A stretch of 64,000 bases of DNA from Roseovarius marisflavi (lineage in GTDB: Bacteria; Pseudomonadota; Alphaproteobacteria; Rhodobacterales; Rhodobacteraceae): NCBI RefSeq assembly GCF_900142625.1, contig NZ_FRBN01000001.1, forward strand, positions 310,001 through 374,000. The letters run 5' to 3'. This document shows, in pieces, positions 8,267 to 16,900 of the stretch. How positions within the stretch are numbered: the first letter of the stretch is position 1; every line of letters starts with the position of its first letter. A program made the position numbers and the translations under genes. Below the pieces are notes generated by a model. It was not told the DNA's origin. It was given only the letters and a program-made list of their open reading frames with translations, and made no database searches.

Positions 8267-8992
8267 ATGGACAGGCAGGCAGACGGGCGCGACGGCCAGA
8301 CCCTTGGGCGCACACAGGAATATCTCAAGCAGATCGTTTTCGGCGGCACCGACGGCATTGTCACCACCTTCGCGATCGTGGCGGGCTTTGCCGGGGCGCA
8401 GGCCGAGGGCGTGGCCCAGATCGGCGGGTTGGCGGTTCTGGTGTTCGGCTTGGCCAATCTTTTTGCCGATGCGGTCAGCATGGGGTTGGGAGAATTCCTG
8501 TCGCTGCGCGCGCAACACGATCTTTACCGCTCGCGCCACGCCGCGAGCCTGCGCGCCCTGGTGCAAAACCCCGATGGCCAGACCGCCGTGATGACCGACC
8601 TTCTGAGTGCGCGAGGCCTGTCGCAAAGCGAGGCGCAGACCACCGCCACGATCCTGTCGCGCCATCCCGGGGCGATGGCCGAGCTGATCCTGAACTACGA
8701 GATGGGCCTGCGTGACCCCGAGGTGGAAAGCCCTGTGTTGAACGGGCTTTTCACGTTTTCGGCTTTTGTGACCTTTGGTGTCGTGCCGCTGGTGCCCTAT
8801 CTTCTGTTCGATGCCACGGCGCAGACCACGCGATGGTCGGTGGCGGCGACGCTCGTGTCACTTTTGCTGCTTGGCTTTCTGCGCTGGACTGCGACCGGCG
8901 AGCGCCTGTTGCGCACCCTTGGCGAGACCGTTCTTGTGGGCACGGTCTGCGCGCTTGTGGCCTTTGTGGTGGGGGCCCTGGTCGGCGGTTAG
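8267..8992 (+). CDS. VIT1/CCC1-family Fe/Mn transporter
   Basis: This is an integral membrane protein of 241 residues. It starts with FGGTDGIVTTFAIVAGFAGA, the family's first membrane helix, which carries the conserved Asp (FGGxDGxVT). It continues with LANLFADAVSMGLGEFLS, the second conserved helix, and three more hydrophobic segments near the C-terminus. Relatives move Fe2+ or Mn2+ out of the cytosol. I prefer the ATG at 8267 because TAAGG lies 8 bases upstream; a GTG at 8261 is only 2 bases from it. The last 4 bases overlap the convergent DUF6456 gene. Its neighbour oxyR suggests use under oxidative stress. Confidence 0.85.
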   Translation: MDRQADGRDGQTLGRTQEYLKQIVFGGTDGIVTTFAIVAGFAGAQAEGVAQIGGLAVLVFGLANLFADAVSMGLGEFLSLRAQHDLYRSRHAASLRALVQNPDGQTAVMTDLLSARGLSQSEAQTTATILSRHPGAMAELILNYEMGLRDPEVESPVLNGLFTFSAFVTFGVVPLVPYLLFDATAQTTRWSVAATLVSLLLLGFLRWTATGERLLRTLGETVLVGTVCALVAFVVGALVGG

Positions 8993-10104
8993 CCGATCAT
9001 CCCGCCCGCATCGCCAAGGCTGGCGTAATGGCGTTTGAGCCGCTGCAAGGCGATCCGCAGCACGATTTTGCCCGAGCGCGCCGACCAGCCCATTTTCTTT
9101 TCGGCCCGTTCCAGCCCTTCCAGGTAGCAACAGCAGCGCAGCACCACATCGCCAAGCCCCGGCCCAAGATCGCTCAGCGCACTGGCAATACGGGCACGCG
9201 CCGCATCCGCGCCATAGCCCGAAGGGGCCGGGCCGCCGCCCTGATCATCGACGCAGGTCAGAAAACGATCCCAGTTCTGGGTCGTTCGCGGCGCCATATG
9301 CGACAGCTCGAAATCCTCGCGCAGCCGCTCTCCCGTGCGCACAAGATCATCGCTCAGAAACGGGCTTCCGTCCTTGTCGCGCCGCCGCGCAAGGGCAAGA
9401 AGCGGCGTTTCCGACATCCCATAGCGTATGCGCTTGCTGGTCTGTCCGGTGCCGTCATTCGCCTCGTCGGGTTCCGGCTCGCCCTTTGCCTCGCCAAAGC
9501 CAGAGGCCTGGTTTTCCGCCTCGGCCAGCATAGTCCCAAGGGCGGTGCGCCCGGCGGCGGTGACATGATAGCGCGCGATTCGCCCGGGGCTTTCGCAGGT
9601 GATCCAATGCTTGAGGGCCATCGCCTCGGCGACCTCACGGTCAACCACCGCCGTGCGCGAGGGGTGGCCAGTGCCGGTGTCGCGCACCACCACGGCCTTA
9701 TCCATCCCCACCGAGACCGCAAGAACCGCACCGGCCTCGCAGAGTCGGCGCAGGACACGGCGCGCTTCGGATTTGAGGCGAGTCTCGCTCAGCGCGGTGT
9801 CGTCTTCGGGCAATTCCCTGATATGGCTTGTCATTTTGGCCTCCTTGGCAGGAGAACCGGCAGTCTTTAAGTGCAGAACCTGTTGACCAAGTCGGCGCAG
9901 CGCCTCATCGACCAATAAATCGTCGCGACGGGTTTCGAACATCCGGATCTGGCGCAACACGGTCGAGGCATGACGCCCCGCCCGCCGCGCAAGTGCACGG
10001 ATCGGGGTGCCGGTTTCTGTATGCGCAAGATAGTGCAATGCTGCCTCAGGCACCCAGGTTGGGATCTGTTGCAAACTTGGTTTTGGTGCACATCCCTCGC
10101 GCAT
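8989..10104 (-). CDS. DUF6456 family protein with N-terminal helix-turn-helix
   Basis: The 371-residue protein has a putative DNA-binding helix-turn-helix near residues 35-60 (GTPIRALARRAGRHASTVLRQ). A winged-helix-like middle follows, with HVTAAGRTALGTMLAE-type sequence around 190-210. The C-terminal segment (about 245-350, LALARRRDKDGSPFLSDDLV) is the part I associate with DUF6456. Function is unknown; two DNA-binding-like segments suggest a transcription or replication factor. Its start lies 52 bases from a pair of perfect DnaA boxes and it diverges from a DUF6477 gene. It may regulate itself and that neighbour. Confidence 0.7.
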   Translation of the reverse strand: MREGCAPKPSLQQIPTWVPEAALHYLAHTETGTPIRALARRAGRHASTVLRQIRMFETRRDDLLVDEALRRLGQQVLHLKTAGSPAKEAKMTSHIRELPEDDTALSETRLKSEARRVLRRLCEAGAVLAVSVGMDKAVVVRDTGTGHPSRTAVVDREVAEAMALKHWITCESPGRIARYHVTAAGRTALGTMLAEAENQASGFGEAKGEPEPDEANDGTGQTSKRIRYGMSETPLLALARRRDKDGSPFLSDDLVRTGERLREDFELSHMAPRTTQNWDRFLTCVDDQGGGPAPSGYGADAARARIASALSDLGPGLGDVVLRCCCYLEGLERAEKKMGWSARSGKIVLRIALQRLKRHYASLGDAGGMIG

Positions 10105-10135
10105 ATTCGTACCCCTAATCGTCAGTCACGACATG

Positions 10136-10176
10136 CCCGGGTAAACGCCCGGGATTTATCCACAGATTTATCCACA
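10136..10176. promoter_or_regulatory. Two perfect DnaA boxes beside a CCCGGG hairpin
   Basis: TTATCCACA occurs at 10156-10164 and again at 10168-10176, the same orientation, starts 12 bases apart. Both match the 9-base DnaA consensus exactly. Just to the left, CCCGGG (10136-10141) and CCCGGG (10148-10153) can pair. An AT-rich stretch follows to about 10256. Confidence 0.75.
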
Positions 10177-10230
10177 ACTTAAACGTGCAAAAGATTACCG
10201 GTTCGTTAATTGTTTCCAGAAAATCAACCA

Positions 10231-10251
10231 TTGTTTATAAATCGTAAACAA
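10231..10251. repeat. Perfect 7-bp inverted repeat in the AT-rich region
   Basis: TTGTTTA (10231-10237) and TAAACAA (10245-10251) flank a 7-base spacer. It sits about 95 bases upstream of the DUF6477 start codon and is a possible operator. Confidence 0.5.
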
Positions 10252-10345
10252 TCTCAAAGCCCTCCGAGCGGACTCAGGGGGCAACACGCAACAGCAGGTC
10301 ATGTCGTGCCACTAAGGGTGAATTCAACCTTTGGGAGTCTGCCAC

Positions 10346-10645
10346 ATGAACGATATTCTCACCACGCTTGACCGCCTGCGCCGCCCGCCCCTTTTGATCC
10401 GTGCCGCCAGAATCGGGGCGTCCGAGTATCGCCGCGCGCCGCATCTGCGCCGCCATCTCGGTTATGGCGCCCTGCCGCGCAATGCTCAGGCGCTTGTACA
10501 GCTTGTCGAGGTCGAGGCAGAGCTTGAGCACGACAGAAAAAAGCGCGCGGCAGGGTATTCTGCCGCGCGCCATGTGGATGTTCTGATCGCGATGATGGGC
10601 GAAGCGCGCCTGTTGCGCGCCACCCGTCTTGAAAGCGTAGGTTAG
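10346..10645 (+). CDS. DUF6477 family protein
   Basis: The 99-residue, arginine-rich protein opens MNDILTTLDRLRRPPLLIRA and ends with a stretch (ARHVDVLIAMMGEARLLRA) that I associate with the DUF6477 family of Rhodobacteraceae. Its function is unknown and it has no signal or membrane segment. GGAG at 10333-10336 sets the start at the ATG of 10346, with 9-base spacing. It diverges from the DUF6456 gene across the DnaA-box region, and its 3' end overlaps the convergent MttB paralogue by 4 bases. Confidence 0.75.
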   Translation: MNDILTTLDRLRRPPLLIRAARIGASEYRRAPHLRRHLGYGALPRNAQALVQLVEVEAELEHDRKKRAAGYSAARHVDVLIAMMGEARLLRATRLESVG

Positions 10646-12189
10646 CTAAAGGCGTCGGGCATCGATTCTTTTCTGGTGGCCACAAAGGCCTCCAGAGCTT
10701 CGGTGATCGCCGGATCAAGCGGCGGTTGCGTGTAATCCCCGAGCATTTTCTTGACCCGCGCATTGGCCAGAACCATCGTGTCTCGCTCGCCCTCTTCGGA
10801 CCAGGTTTCGAAGGGTTTGTAGTCAAACAGATCGCTGCGCCAGAAGGCATTCTTGAAGTTCGCCTGGGTATGGGCGCAACCAAGATAATGCCCGCCGGGG
10901 CCGACTTCGCGGATTGCATCCATCGCCTGGGCGTTTTCATCAATCTCGATGCCGCGCGCCAGGTGGTGCAGGGTGCCAAGCTGATCGGCGTCCATGACGA
11001 ATTTTTCAAAGCTGGACACAAGCCCGCCCTCAAGCCAGCCACAGGCATGCAGCATGAAGTTGACGCCCGCCAGCAGCCCGACATTCAGGCTGTTGGAGGT
11101 TTCATAGGCGGCCTGCGCATCCGGCAGTTTCGAGCCGTTGAACGATCCCGACGAACGGAACGGCAAGCCAAGGCGGCGTGCAAGCTGACCGGCGCCATAG
11201 GTGATATGCGCGGCCTCGGGGGTGCCAAAGGTCGGCGCGCCCGAGTTCATGTCGATCGAGGTCACAAAGGCACCCATGATCATCGGCGCACCGGGGCGCA
11301 CAAGCTGGCTATAGGCGATACCGGCCAGGGCCTCGGCCAGAACCTGCGTCAGCGTGCCCATCACCGAGACCGGCGCCATTGCGCCGCCGACGATAAAGGG
11401 CGACAGAATGCAGGCCTGGTTGTTCTGCGCGTAAACCTCGAGCGAGCCCATCATCACGTCGTCAAAGGTCATCGGCGAGTTGACGTTGATCAGGCTGGTC
11501 ATGACCGTGTTGTCCTGCACGAAGTCCTTGCCGAACAGGATGCCGCACATGTCGACGCTGTCCTGCGCGCGGCTTGGTTCGGTGACCGAGCCCATGAACG
11601 GCTTGTCCGACAGGGTCATATGCGCATGCAGCATATCAAGGTGGCGCTTGTTCACCGGCACATCGGTCGGCTCGCAGACGGTGCCGCCGGAATGGTGAAG
11701 CCACTTCGACATATAGCCGAGTTTCACGAATTTGCGGAAATCGTCCATCGTGGCATAGCGGCGGCCACCTTCCATGTCGCGCACGAACGGCGGGCCATAG
11801 ACCGGCGCCAGCACAAGCGACTTGCCACCGATTTCGACGGTGCGCTCGGGGTTGCGGGCGCGCTGGATGATGCGCGACGGCGCGGTCGCGCAGAGCTTGC
11901 GGGCAAGGCCACGCGGGATACGGACACGCTCGCCGGTGACATCCGCGCCGGCATTGCGCCAGCGTTCAAGAGCGGCCGGATTGTCGACGAAATTGACGCC
12001 GACCTCTTCAAGGATGGTATCGGCGTTGGCCTCGATGATCTCGAGCGCCTCTTCGGTCAGAACCTCGAAGTTGGGAATGTTGCGCTCGATATAGCGCGCG
12101 GTCTCGACGCTTACGGCGGTGCGTTCCGCACGACGCGCGGCCCCGCCGCCGCCGCGTGCTCGTCTGCCACGTGCTTCTGCTTCTGCCAT
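10642..12189 (-). CDS. Trimethylamine methyltransferase (MttB) family protein, paralogue 1
   Basis: This 515-residue protein belongs to the MttB/COG5598 superfamily, whose members move a methyl group from a quaternary or tertiary amine to a cobalamin protein. It reads through without an in-frame amber codon, so it is a non-pyrrolysine member. The true substrate may be a betaine or another N-methyl compound rather than trimethylamine. Family segments include DKPFMGSVTEP, NVNSPMTFDD, the HACGWLEGGL stretch and REVGPGGHYLGCAHT. The first 25 residues are Arg/Gly/Ala-rich (RGRRARGGGGAARRAER), as in the other two paralogues. It stands alone here; no corrinoid-protein gene is nearby. Confidence 0.88.
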   Translation of the reverse strand: MAEAEARGRRARGGGGAARRAERTAVSVETARYIERNIPNFEVLTEEALEIIEANADTILEEVGVNFVDNPAALERWRNAGADVTGERVRIPRGLARKLCATAPSRIIQRARNPERTVEIGGKSLVLAPVYGPPFVRDMEGGRRYATMDDFRKFVKLGYMSKWLHHSGGTVCEPTDVPVNKRHLDMLHAHMTLSDKPFMGSVTEPSRAQDSVDMCGILFGKDFVQDNTVMTSLINVNSPMTFDDVMMGSLEVYAQNNQACILSPFIVGGAMAPVSVMGTLTQVLAEALAGIAYSQLVRPGAPMIMGAFVTSIDMNSGAPTFGTPEAAHITYGAGQLARRLGLPFRSSGSFNGSKLPDAQAAYETSNSLNVGLLAGVNFMLHACGWLEGGLVSSFEKFVMDADQLGTLHHLARGIEIDENAQAMDAIREVGPGGHYLGCAHTQANFKNAFWRSDLFDYKPFETWSEEGERDTMVLANARVKKMLGDYTQPPLDPAITEALEAFVATRKESMPDAFS

Positions 12190-12228
12190 GATTGCACCCT
12201 TTATATGATCAATTGCTGTCGCCAGTCG

Positions 12229-12250
12229 CCCGCCGGATCGGCGGGGTTTT
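12229..12250 (+). terminator. GC-rich hairpin with T tract upstream of MttB1
   Basis: CCCGCCG (12229-12235) and CGGCGGG (12239-12245) form a 7-bp stem with a 3-base loop, followed by GTTTT on the plus strand. No plus-strand gene ends here. It may be a structure in the minus-strand MttB1 leader or a stop for antisense transcripts. Confidence 0.35.
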
Positions 12251-12439
12251 CATGGTAATACCGCGCCGCTTTGCCGTGGTACGAGAGGATTCCGGCGAAT
12301 GCGGGGGAAAAGCGACATTCCTGCGGCCTTGATCACAGGTAATCTGCCCCAAGTCCCGCCCCGCAATGTGCTGTTTACGCAGCTATGTGGGTTTCTTTGC
12401 CGCTTTATGTCGAAAGGGGCTGGTTGGCGGACCAATAAT

Positions 12440-12454
12440 TTGCGCTATGCGCAA
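12440..12454. promoter_or_regulatory. Palindrome TTGCGC-TAT-GCGCAA upstream of the FadL-type gene
   Basis: The perfect 6-bp arms lie 30 bases before the ATG at 12485, close to where a transcription start or operator would be. It may be a repressor site; no regulator can be named. Confidence 0.35.
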
Positions 12455-12484
12455 CAAAATAACTCGGCCAAGGGAAAAATGACG

Positions 12485-13744
12485 ATGAAGGCGATGATCA
12501 ACAAGGGGGCAAAAGCCTGCGCTTTGCTCGGGCTTTGCCTGTCTGCGATCCCTGCATTTGCGACCAACGGATATTTTGCCAATGGCTATGGCGGCCAGTC
12601 CAAGAGCATGGCCGGGGCCGGTGTCGCGGTCTCCACCGGCGTTCTCGGCATGGCGCAGAACCCCGCAACCGGGGTCAAGGTCGGCAATGCGGCAGGGTTC
12701 TGCCTGACCACATTTGCCCCCGATCGCAGCGTGCGCGTTGCCCCCGGCGGGCCGCTGACGCCGGGCACCCACAAAAGCGAAAACGACGTCTTTTTCATTC
12801 CCTGCGGCGGGGCCAACTGGACGCTTGATGATCGCTCCTCGCTTGGGGTGTTCGTCTTTGCCAACGGCGGGATGAATACCGAATACAAGACCAACTTCTT
12901 TTCCGGTCTGGGCGCCGGGTCGGCGCCCTTGGGTGTCAATCTTGAACAGGCCTTTGTCACGGTGAACTATGCCCGCAAGGTCAGTGACCGGCTGACCTTC
13001 GGGGTCTCGCCGATCCTTGCGGTGCAACGGTTCAAGGCCACCGGGCTTGAGGCGTTTTCAGGCCTTTCACTTTCGCCCGGCAATGTCACCAATCGCGGCC
13101 ATGACTGGTCCACGGGCCTCGGCTTCAACCTTGGTCTTTTGTACGAGGCAAGCCCGCAATGGACCTTTGGCGCGGCCTATCGAAGCCGCATCCAGATGTC
13201 CTCGTTTGACAAATACAGCGGGCTGTTTGCGGGCGGCGGTGATTTCGACGTGCCGGCCATGCTGACGCTCGGGGCGGCCTATACGCCCGCATATCAGCCG
13301 AAATTGACGATCACTGGCGAATTCCAGCGGATTCATTATGGAGATGTGAACGCCATCGCCAATACAAGCGCCCCTCCGGGCGGCCCGCTTGGCGCAAGCA
13401 ATGGCGTCGGCTTTGGCTGGAAGGATGTCGATGTCGTGCGCCTCGCCGCGATCTATCGCCAGAGCGAGCGTCTGACCCTGCGCAGCGGGATCAGCTATTC
13501 GACCAAATTCACCACTAGCCCCGAGGCGGTGATCAACACCCTCGCCCCCGCCACCCCGCAATGGCATGCCTCTTTTGGCGGCAGCTACAAGATCAACGAC
13601 CGCTGGGGTTTTACCTTTGCCTACACCCATGCGTTTTCCAACAGCATTACCGGTTCCAACCCGGCGCTGACCGGCGTGGCACAGCCCGTGCGCCTCAGAA
13701 TGCACCAGCACGAGATCGCGACCGGCCTCAGCTATAGCTGGTAA
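12485..13744 (+). CDS. OmpP1/FadL/TodX-family outer membrane protein 1
   Basis: The 419-residue protein is a predicted outer-membrane beta-barrel that lets hydrophobic molecules such as long-chain fatty acids cross the outer membrane. A signal peptide ([16 protein letters not shown]) is followed by the N-terminal hatch typical of the family ([20 protein letters not shown] and GMAQNPA, the NPA motif). The chain ends in YSW, an aromatic C-terminus expected of a barrel recognised by the Bam complex. AGGG at 12471-12474 could serve the ATG at 12479 or 12485; I choose 12485 for spacing. guaA begins 49 bases downstream on the same strand. Confidence 0.88.
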   Translation: MKAMINKGAKACALLGLCLSAIPAFATNGYFANGYGGQSKSMAGAGVAVSTGVLGMAQNPATGVKVGNAAGFCLTTFAPDRSVRVAPGGPLTPGTHKSENDVFFIPCGGANWTLDDRSSLGVFVFANGGMNTEYKTNFFSGLGAGSAPLGVNLEQAFVTVNYARKVSDRLTFGVSPILAVQRFKATGLEAFSGLSLSPGNVTNRGHDWSTGLGFNLGLLYEASPQWTFGAAYRSRIQMSSFDKYSGLFAGGGDFDVPAMLTLGAAYTPAYQPKLTITGEFQRIHYGDVNAIANTSAPPGGPLGASNGVGFGWKDVDVVRLAAIYRQSERLTLRSGISYSTKFTTSPEAVINTLAPATPQWHASFGGSYKINDRWGFTFAYTHAFSNSITGSNPALTGVAQPVRLRMHQHEIATGLSYSW

Positions 13745-13793
13745 GACGCGGCTTTCTCTTGCGCAAAACGCAGGTGCAATATACGAGGCGGTC

Positions 13794-15356
13794 ATGAGCC
13801 AGATATCCCATGACCGCCTTTTGATTATAGACTTTGGCAGCCAGGTAACGCAGCTGATCGCGCGTCGCCTGCGAGAGCTGAACGTTTATTGTGAAATCCA
13901 CCCCTATCAGAACGTCACCGATGCGTTCCTGACAGAGTTTGCGCCCAAGGCCGTGATCCTGTCGGGTGGTCCGTGCAGCGTGATCGACGAGGGCTCGCCC
14001 CGCCCGCCCGCAAGCGTGTTCGACCTTGGCGTGCCGATCCTCGGGATCTGCTATGGCCAACAGGTGATGATGCAGATGCTGGGCGGCAAGGTCGAGCGTG
14101 GCGATGGCACCGCGGAATTCGGTCGCGCCTATGTCACCCCGACCGAAGATCGTATCCCGTTGCTCAACGGCTGGTTCCTTGAGACCCGCGAACAGGTCTG
14201 GATGAGCCACGGCGACCACGTGAGCAAGATCGCCCCCGGCTTTGCCGTCTATGGCACCTCGCCGAATGCGCCCTTTGCCGTCACCGCCGATCTCAATCGC
14301 AATTTCTTTGCTGTCCAGTTCCACCCCGAGGTGCATCACACCCCGAACGGCAAGACGCTTTATGAGAACTTTATCCGTCTGGCCGGGTTTACCGGCGACT
14401 GGACCATGGGCGCCTATAAGGAAGAGGCCATTCGCATCATCCGCGAACAGGTTGGCGACAAACAGGTGATCTGTGGCCTGTCCGGTGGTGTCGATAGCTC
14501 TGTGGCGGCGGTTCTGATCCACGAGGCGATCGGTGATCAGCTCACCTGCGTCTTTGTCGATCACGGCTTGCTACGCCTCAACGAGGCCGACGAAGTCGTC
14601 ACGATGTTCCGCGACAACTATAATATCCCGCTGATCCATGCCGATGAGTCAGAGCTTTTCCTGGGTGAGCTTGACGGCGTAAGTGACCCGGAAACCAAGA
14701 GAAAAATCATTGGCCGCCTGTTCATTGACGTGTTCCAGAGATACGCCAATCAGATCGAGGGCGCAGAGTTTCTGGCTCAGGGCACGCTTTACCCCGACGT
14801 GATCGAATCGGTCAGCTTTTCGGGCGGTCCGAGCGTCACCATCAAGTCGCACCATAATGTCGGCGGCCTGCCGGAAAAGATGGGCCTCAAGCTTGTCGAG
14901 CCGCTGCGCGAGCTGTTCAAGGACGAGGTGCGCGCGCTTGGCCACGAGCTTGGCCTGCCCGCCAGCTTTATCGGCCGCCATCCCTTTCCGGGGCCGGGTC
15001 TTGCCATTCGCTGTCCCGGTGAAATCACCCGCGAAAAGCTTGAAATCCTGCGCAAGGCGGATGCGGTCTATATCGACCAGATCCGCAGGCATGGGCTTTA
15101 TGATGACATCTGGCAGGCCTTTGTCGCCATCTTGCCGGTGCGCACCGTCGGCGTGATGGGCGACGGGCGGACCTATGATTTTGCCTGCGCGCTGCGTGCG
15201 GTGAATTCGGTCGATGGCATGACGGCGGATTACTATCCATTCAGCCACGAGTTCCTCGGTGAGACCGCCACCCGGATCATCAACGAGGTCAAGGGCATCA
15301 ACCGCGTCACCTATGACGTGACCAGCAAGCCGCCGGGCACAATAGAATGGGAATGA
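13794..15356 (+). CDS. guaA: GMP synthase (glutamine-hydrolysing)
   Basis: GuaA converts XMP to GMP with ATP and glutamine, the last step of guanine nucleotide synthesis, in the cytosol. The 520-residue protein has a class I amidotransferase domain (about 1-200) with Cys86 in GICYGQQ and His177/Glu179 in FHPEV. The ATP-pyrophosphatase domain follows with the P-loop SGGVDSS (230-236). The dimerisation domain ends in KPPGTIEWE, the normal C-terminus. Length is as expected. The start at 13794 gives [17 protein letters not shown], the usual N-terminal strand. Confidence 0.97.
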   Translation: MSQISHDRLLIIDFGSQVTQLIARRLRELNVYCEIHPYQNVTDAFLTEFAPKAVILSGGPCSVIDEGSPRPPASVFDLGVPILGICYGQQVMMQMLGGKVERGDGTAEFGRAYVTPTEDRIPLLNGWFLETREQVWMSHGDHVSKIAPGFAVYGTSPNAPFAVTADLNRNFFAVQFHPEVHHTPNGKTLYENFIRLAGFTGDWTMGAYKEEAIRIIREQVGDKQVICGLSGGVDSSVAAVLIHEAIGDQLTCVFVDHGLLRLNEADEVVTMFRDNYNIPLIHADESELFLGELDGVSDPETKRKIIGRLFIDVFQRYANQIEGAEFLAQGTLYPDVIESVSFSGGPSVTIKSHHNVGGLPEKMGLKLVEPLRELFKDEVRALGHELGLPASFIGRHPFPGPGLAIRCPGEITREKLEILRKADAVYIDQIRRHGLYDDIWQAFVAILPVRTVGVMGDGRTYDFACALRAVNSVDGMTADYYPFSHEFLGETATRIINEVKGINRVTYDVTSKPPGTIEWE

Positions 15357-15539
15357 TTTCCCCGACGCCACCGTTATAAAATTGCCACTCAATCACTTCA
15401 CCTCCCGGTTGGAGTGCCCGAAGCAGAGATTGACCCCACTGGACTGGGCCTGTCACGCGTTAGTTTAGCGCCAGCTATTGAGTGTTTTTGTGGTTTTAAA
15501 ACAATGCTATATAATGCGAACTTAATGCATCGCTGCAAG

Positions 15540-16145
15540 TCAAGCCAGACCCATATCCCGTCCCAGCATTGCCGCGTGGGTGCGATTCCTGGCGTTCAGT
15601 TTACGTGACATCGTCTTGAGGTGGAGCTTGACCGTCACCTCCTGAATATCCAGATCGCGGGCGATTTCCTTGTTGGACTTACCCTTGGAGACCCCCACCA
15701 GAACATCCGTTTCACGCGGAGTCAGATTGATTTGATTAAGGTCACTGTCCTCAAGGCTCAGAAAATCCATCGGCTTATAGGTTTCGCCCAAAAGCATATG
15801 GTGCACTGCCGCAACCAGAGATTGCGGATCAAGCGTTTTGGGCAGAAACCCCGCCGCCCCCGACCGTAAGGCACGCCGCGCCACATCCGGCGGGGCTGTT
15901 CCCGATATAATAGCCACCGGACAGCTTGCCCGTGCCTTCATCCGGGCAAGCCCCGAAAGCGCATCCATACCCGGCATCATGAAATCGAGCAGCACAAGGT
16001 CAAACGGCCCATCCGTGCCACACCTATCAAGCGCTGCACCAAGCGAATCCGCAACACAGACGTCGAACTTGTTCTGACCGCGCAGAAATTCCGCAATGGT
16101 TTCACGGACCAGATCATGATCATCGGCCAGCAACAGTTTCTTCAT
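15540..16145 (-). CDS. LuxR/NarL-family response regulator
   Basis: This 201-residue transcription factor has a receiver domain (about 1-120) with acidic pair Asp8/Asp9, phosphoacceptor Asp54 in VLLDFMMPGMD and Lys103. A LuxR-type helix-turn-helix follows (about 138-200, LTPRETDVLVGVSKGKSNKE and IQEVTVKLHLKTMSRKLNA). It diverges from a SUOX-fold protein and a hybrid kinase whose C-terminus carries a phosphotransfer histidine. It is therefore the probable output of that phosphorelay. An 11-bp inverted repeat between the divergent genes is a candidate binding site. Confidence 0.9.
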   Translation of the reverse strand: MKKLLLADDHDLVRETIAEFLRGQNKFDVCVADSLGAALDRCGTDGPFDLVLLDFMMPGMDALSGLARMKARASCPVAIISGTAPPDVARRALRSGAAGFLPKTLDPQSLVAAVHHMLLGETYKPMDFLSLEDSDLNQINLTPRETDVLVGVSKGKSNKEIARDLDIQEVTVKLHLKTMSRKLNARNRTHAAMLGRDMGLA

Positions 16146-16262
16146 TTATTCAACCCTAGAAAGCTTCGGCATTATTGAACTCCGTCAAGACACGAAAAAG
16201 GATAATCGCCCAAAATGTTTTTGGCGTTAACCCCAGAAATACTTTCATGGTTATATACTCAC

Positions 16263-16320
16263 CCTACCCAAGTGCATAGGGGCATGGATTTGAAATCAAT
16301 AGCCAACAAACTTGGGTAGG
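16263..16320. promoter_or_regulatory. 11-bp perfect inverted repeat, candidate response-regulator operator
   Basis: CCTACCCAAGT (16263-16273) and ACTTGGGTAGG (16310-16320) are exact reverse complements separated by 36 bases, so their starts are 47 bases apart. They lie between the divergent response-regulator and SUOX-like genes, 20 bases before the latter's start codon. Confidence 0.65.
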
Positions 16321-16340
16321 CTTACGCAAAGAGGGGTGAC

Positions 16341-16850
16341 ATGAAAATGCGTTTATTCTTATCCGGCCTGGCCGCAGTTTGCATCGGACTTATCGCCGTG
16401 CAAAACTTTGCGTTTGCCGGAGAAAAATCACCTGTGATCCTGACAATTTCGGTGCCTCAGGCGCAGGATGGTGACCCGCATCAAATAACCCTGAGCGAAC
16501 AGGATTTGCGCGCACTTCCTGCAATGACCTATCAGACCACGACAATCTGGACCAGCGGCGAGCAGCGTTTCACCGGCGTGCCACTCCTGGTCCTGATTGA
16601 GCATTTTGGCATTGAGGCAAAAGACCTCGAACTGAAAGCCGTGAATGACTATGCGATCACCTTGCCTGTAGCGGAGCTGACCGAAGATGCCCCTATCATT
16701 GCCTACGAGCGGAATGGAAAGCCTATGAAATTGCGCGATAACGGGCCATTGTGGGTGCTCTATAACTATGATGCCAATCCCGATTACCGCACGGAAACAA
16801 TCTATTCACGCAGCATCTGGCAACTCGACCGGATGACCGCGGTCCGGTAG
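16341..16850 (+). CDS. Exported SUOX-fold (molybdopterin-binding-like) protein
   Basis: The 169-residue protein has a signal peptide (to about AFA at residue 26). The mature domain resembles a minimal Oxidored_molyb/sulfite-oxidase fold: TLSEQDLRALPAM, FTGVPLLVLIEHFG, VNDYAITLPVAEL and MKLRDNGPLWVLYNYD. The mature part contains no cysteine, so the residue that ligates molybdenum in catalytic members is absent. Catalysis is therefore unlikely. The gene overlaps nothing and is followed 50 bases later by a hybrid histidine kinase. I infer a periplasmic ligand-binding or accessory role for that kinase. GAGGGG is the ribosome site. Confidence 0.72.
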   Translation: MKMRLFLSGLAAVCIGLIAVQNFAFAGEKSPVILTISVPQAQDGDPHQITLSEQDLRALPAMTYQTTTIWTSGEQRFTGVPLLVLIEHFGIEAKDLELKAVNDYAITLPVAELTEDAPIIAYERNGKPMKLRDNGPLWVLYNYDANPDYRTETIYSRSIWQLDRMTAVR

Positions 16851-16900
16851 TAATCTCCCTGACACCCGAGAGGGCCCGACACCCGGAGGGGAAAATCGCA

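Noticed and set aside
10136..10256. Chromosomal origin of replication
   Set aside because: Only two DnaA boxes are present and none of the usual origin-neighbour genes are nearby; regulatory use is more likely. Genome-wide GC skew would be needed.
10726..12258. A 510-codon plus-strand open frame opposite MttB1
   Set aside because: It is a shadow of the GC-rich MttB1 coding strand; MttB1 has clear family motifs, while this frame has none.
15510..15515. TATAAT-like box downstream of guaA on the plus strand
   Set aside because: No good -35 is spaced correctly, and only the antisense side of the response-regulator gene lies downstream. Could be a small-RNA start, but unsupported.
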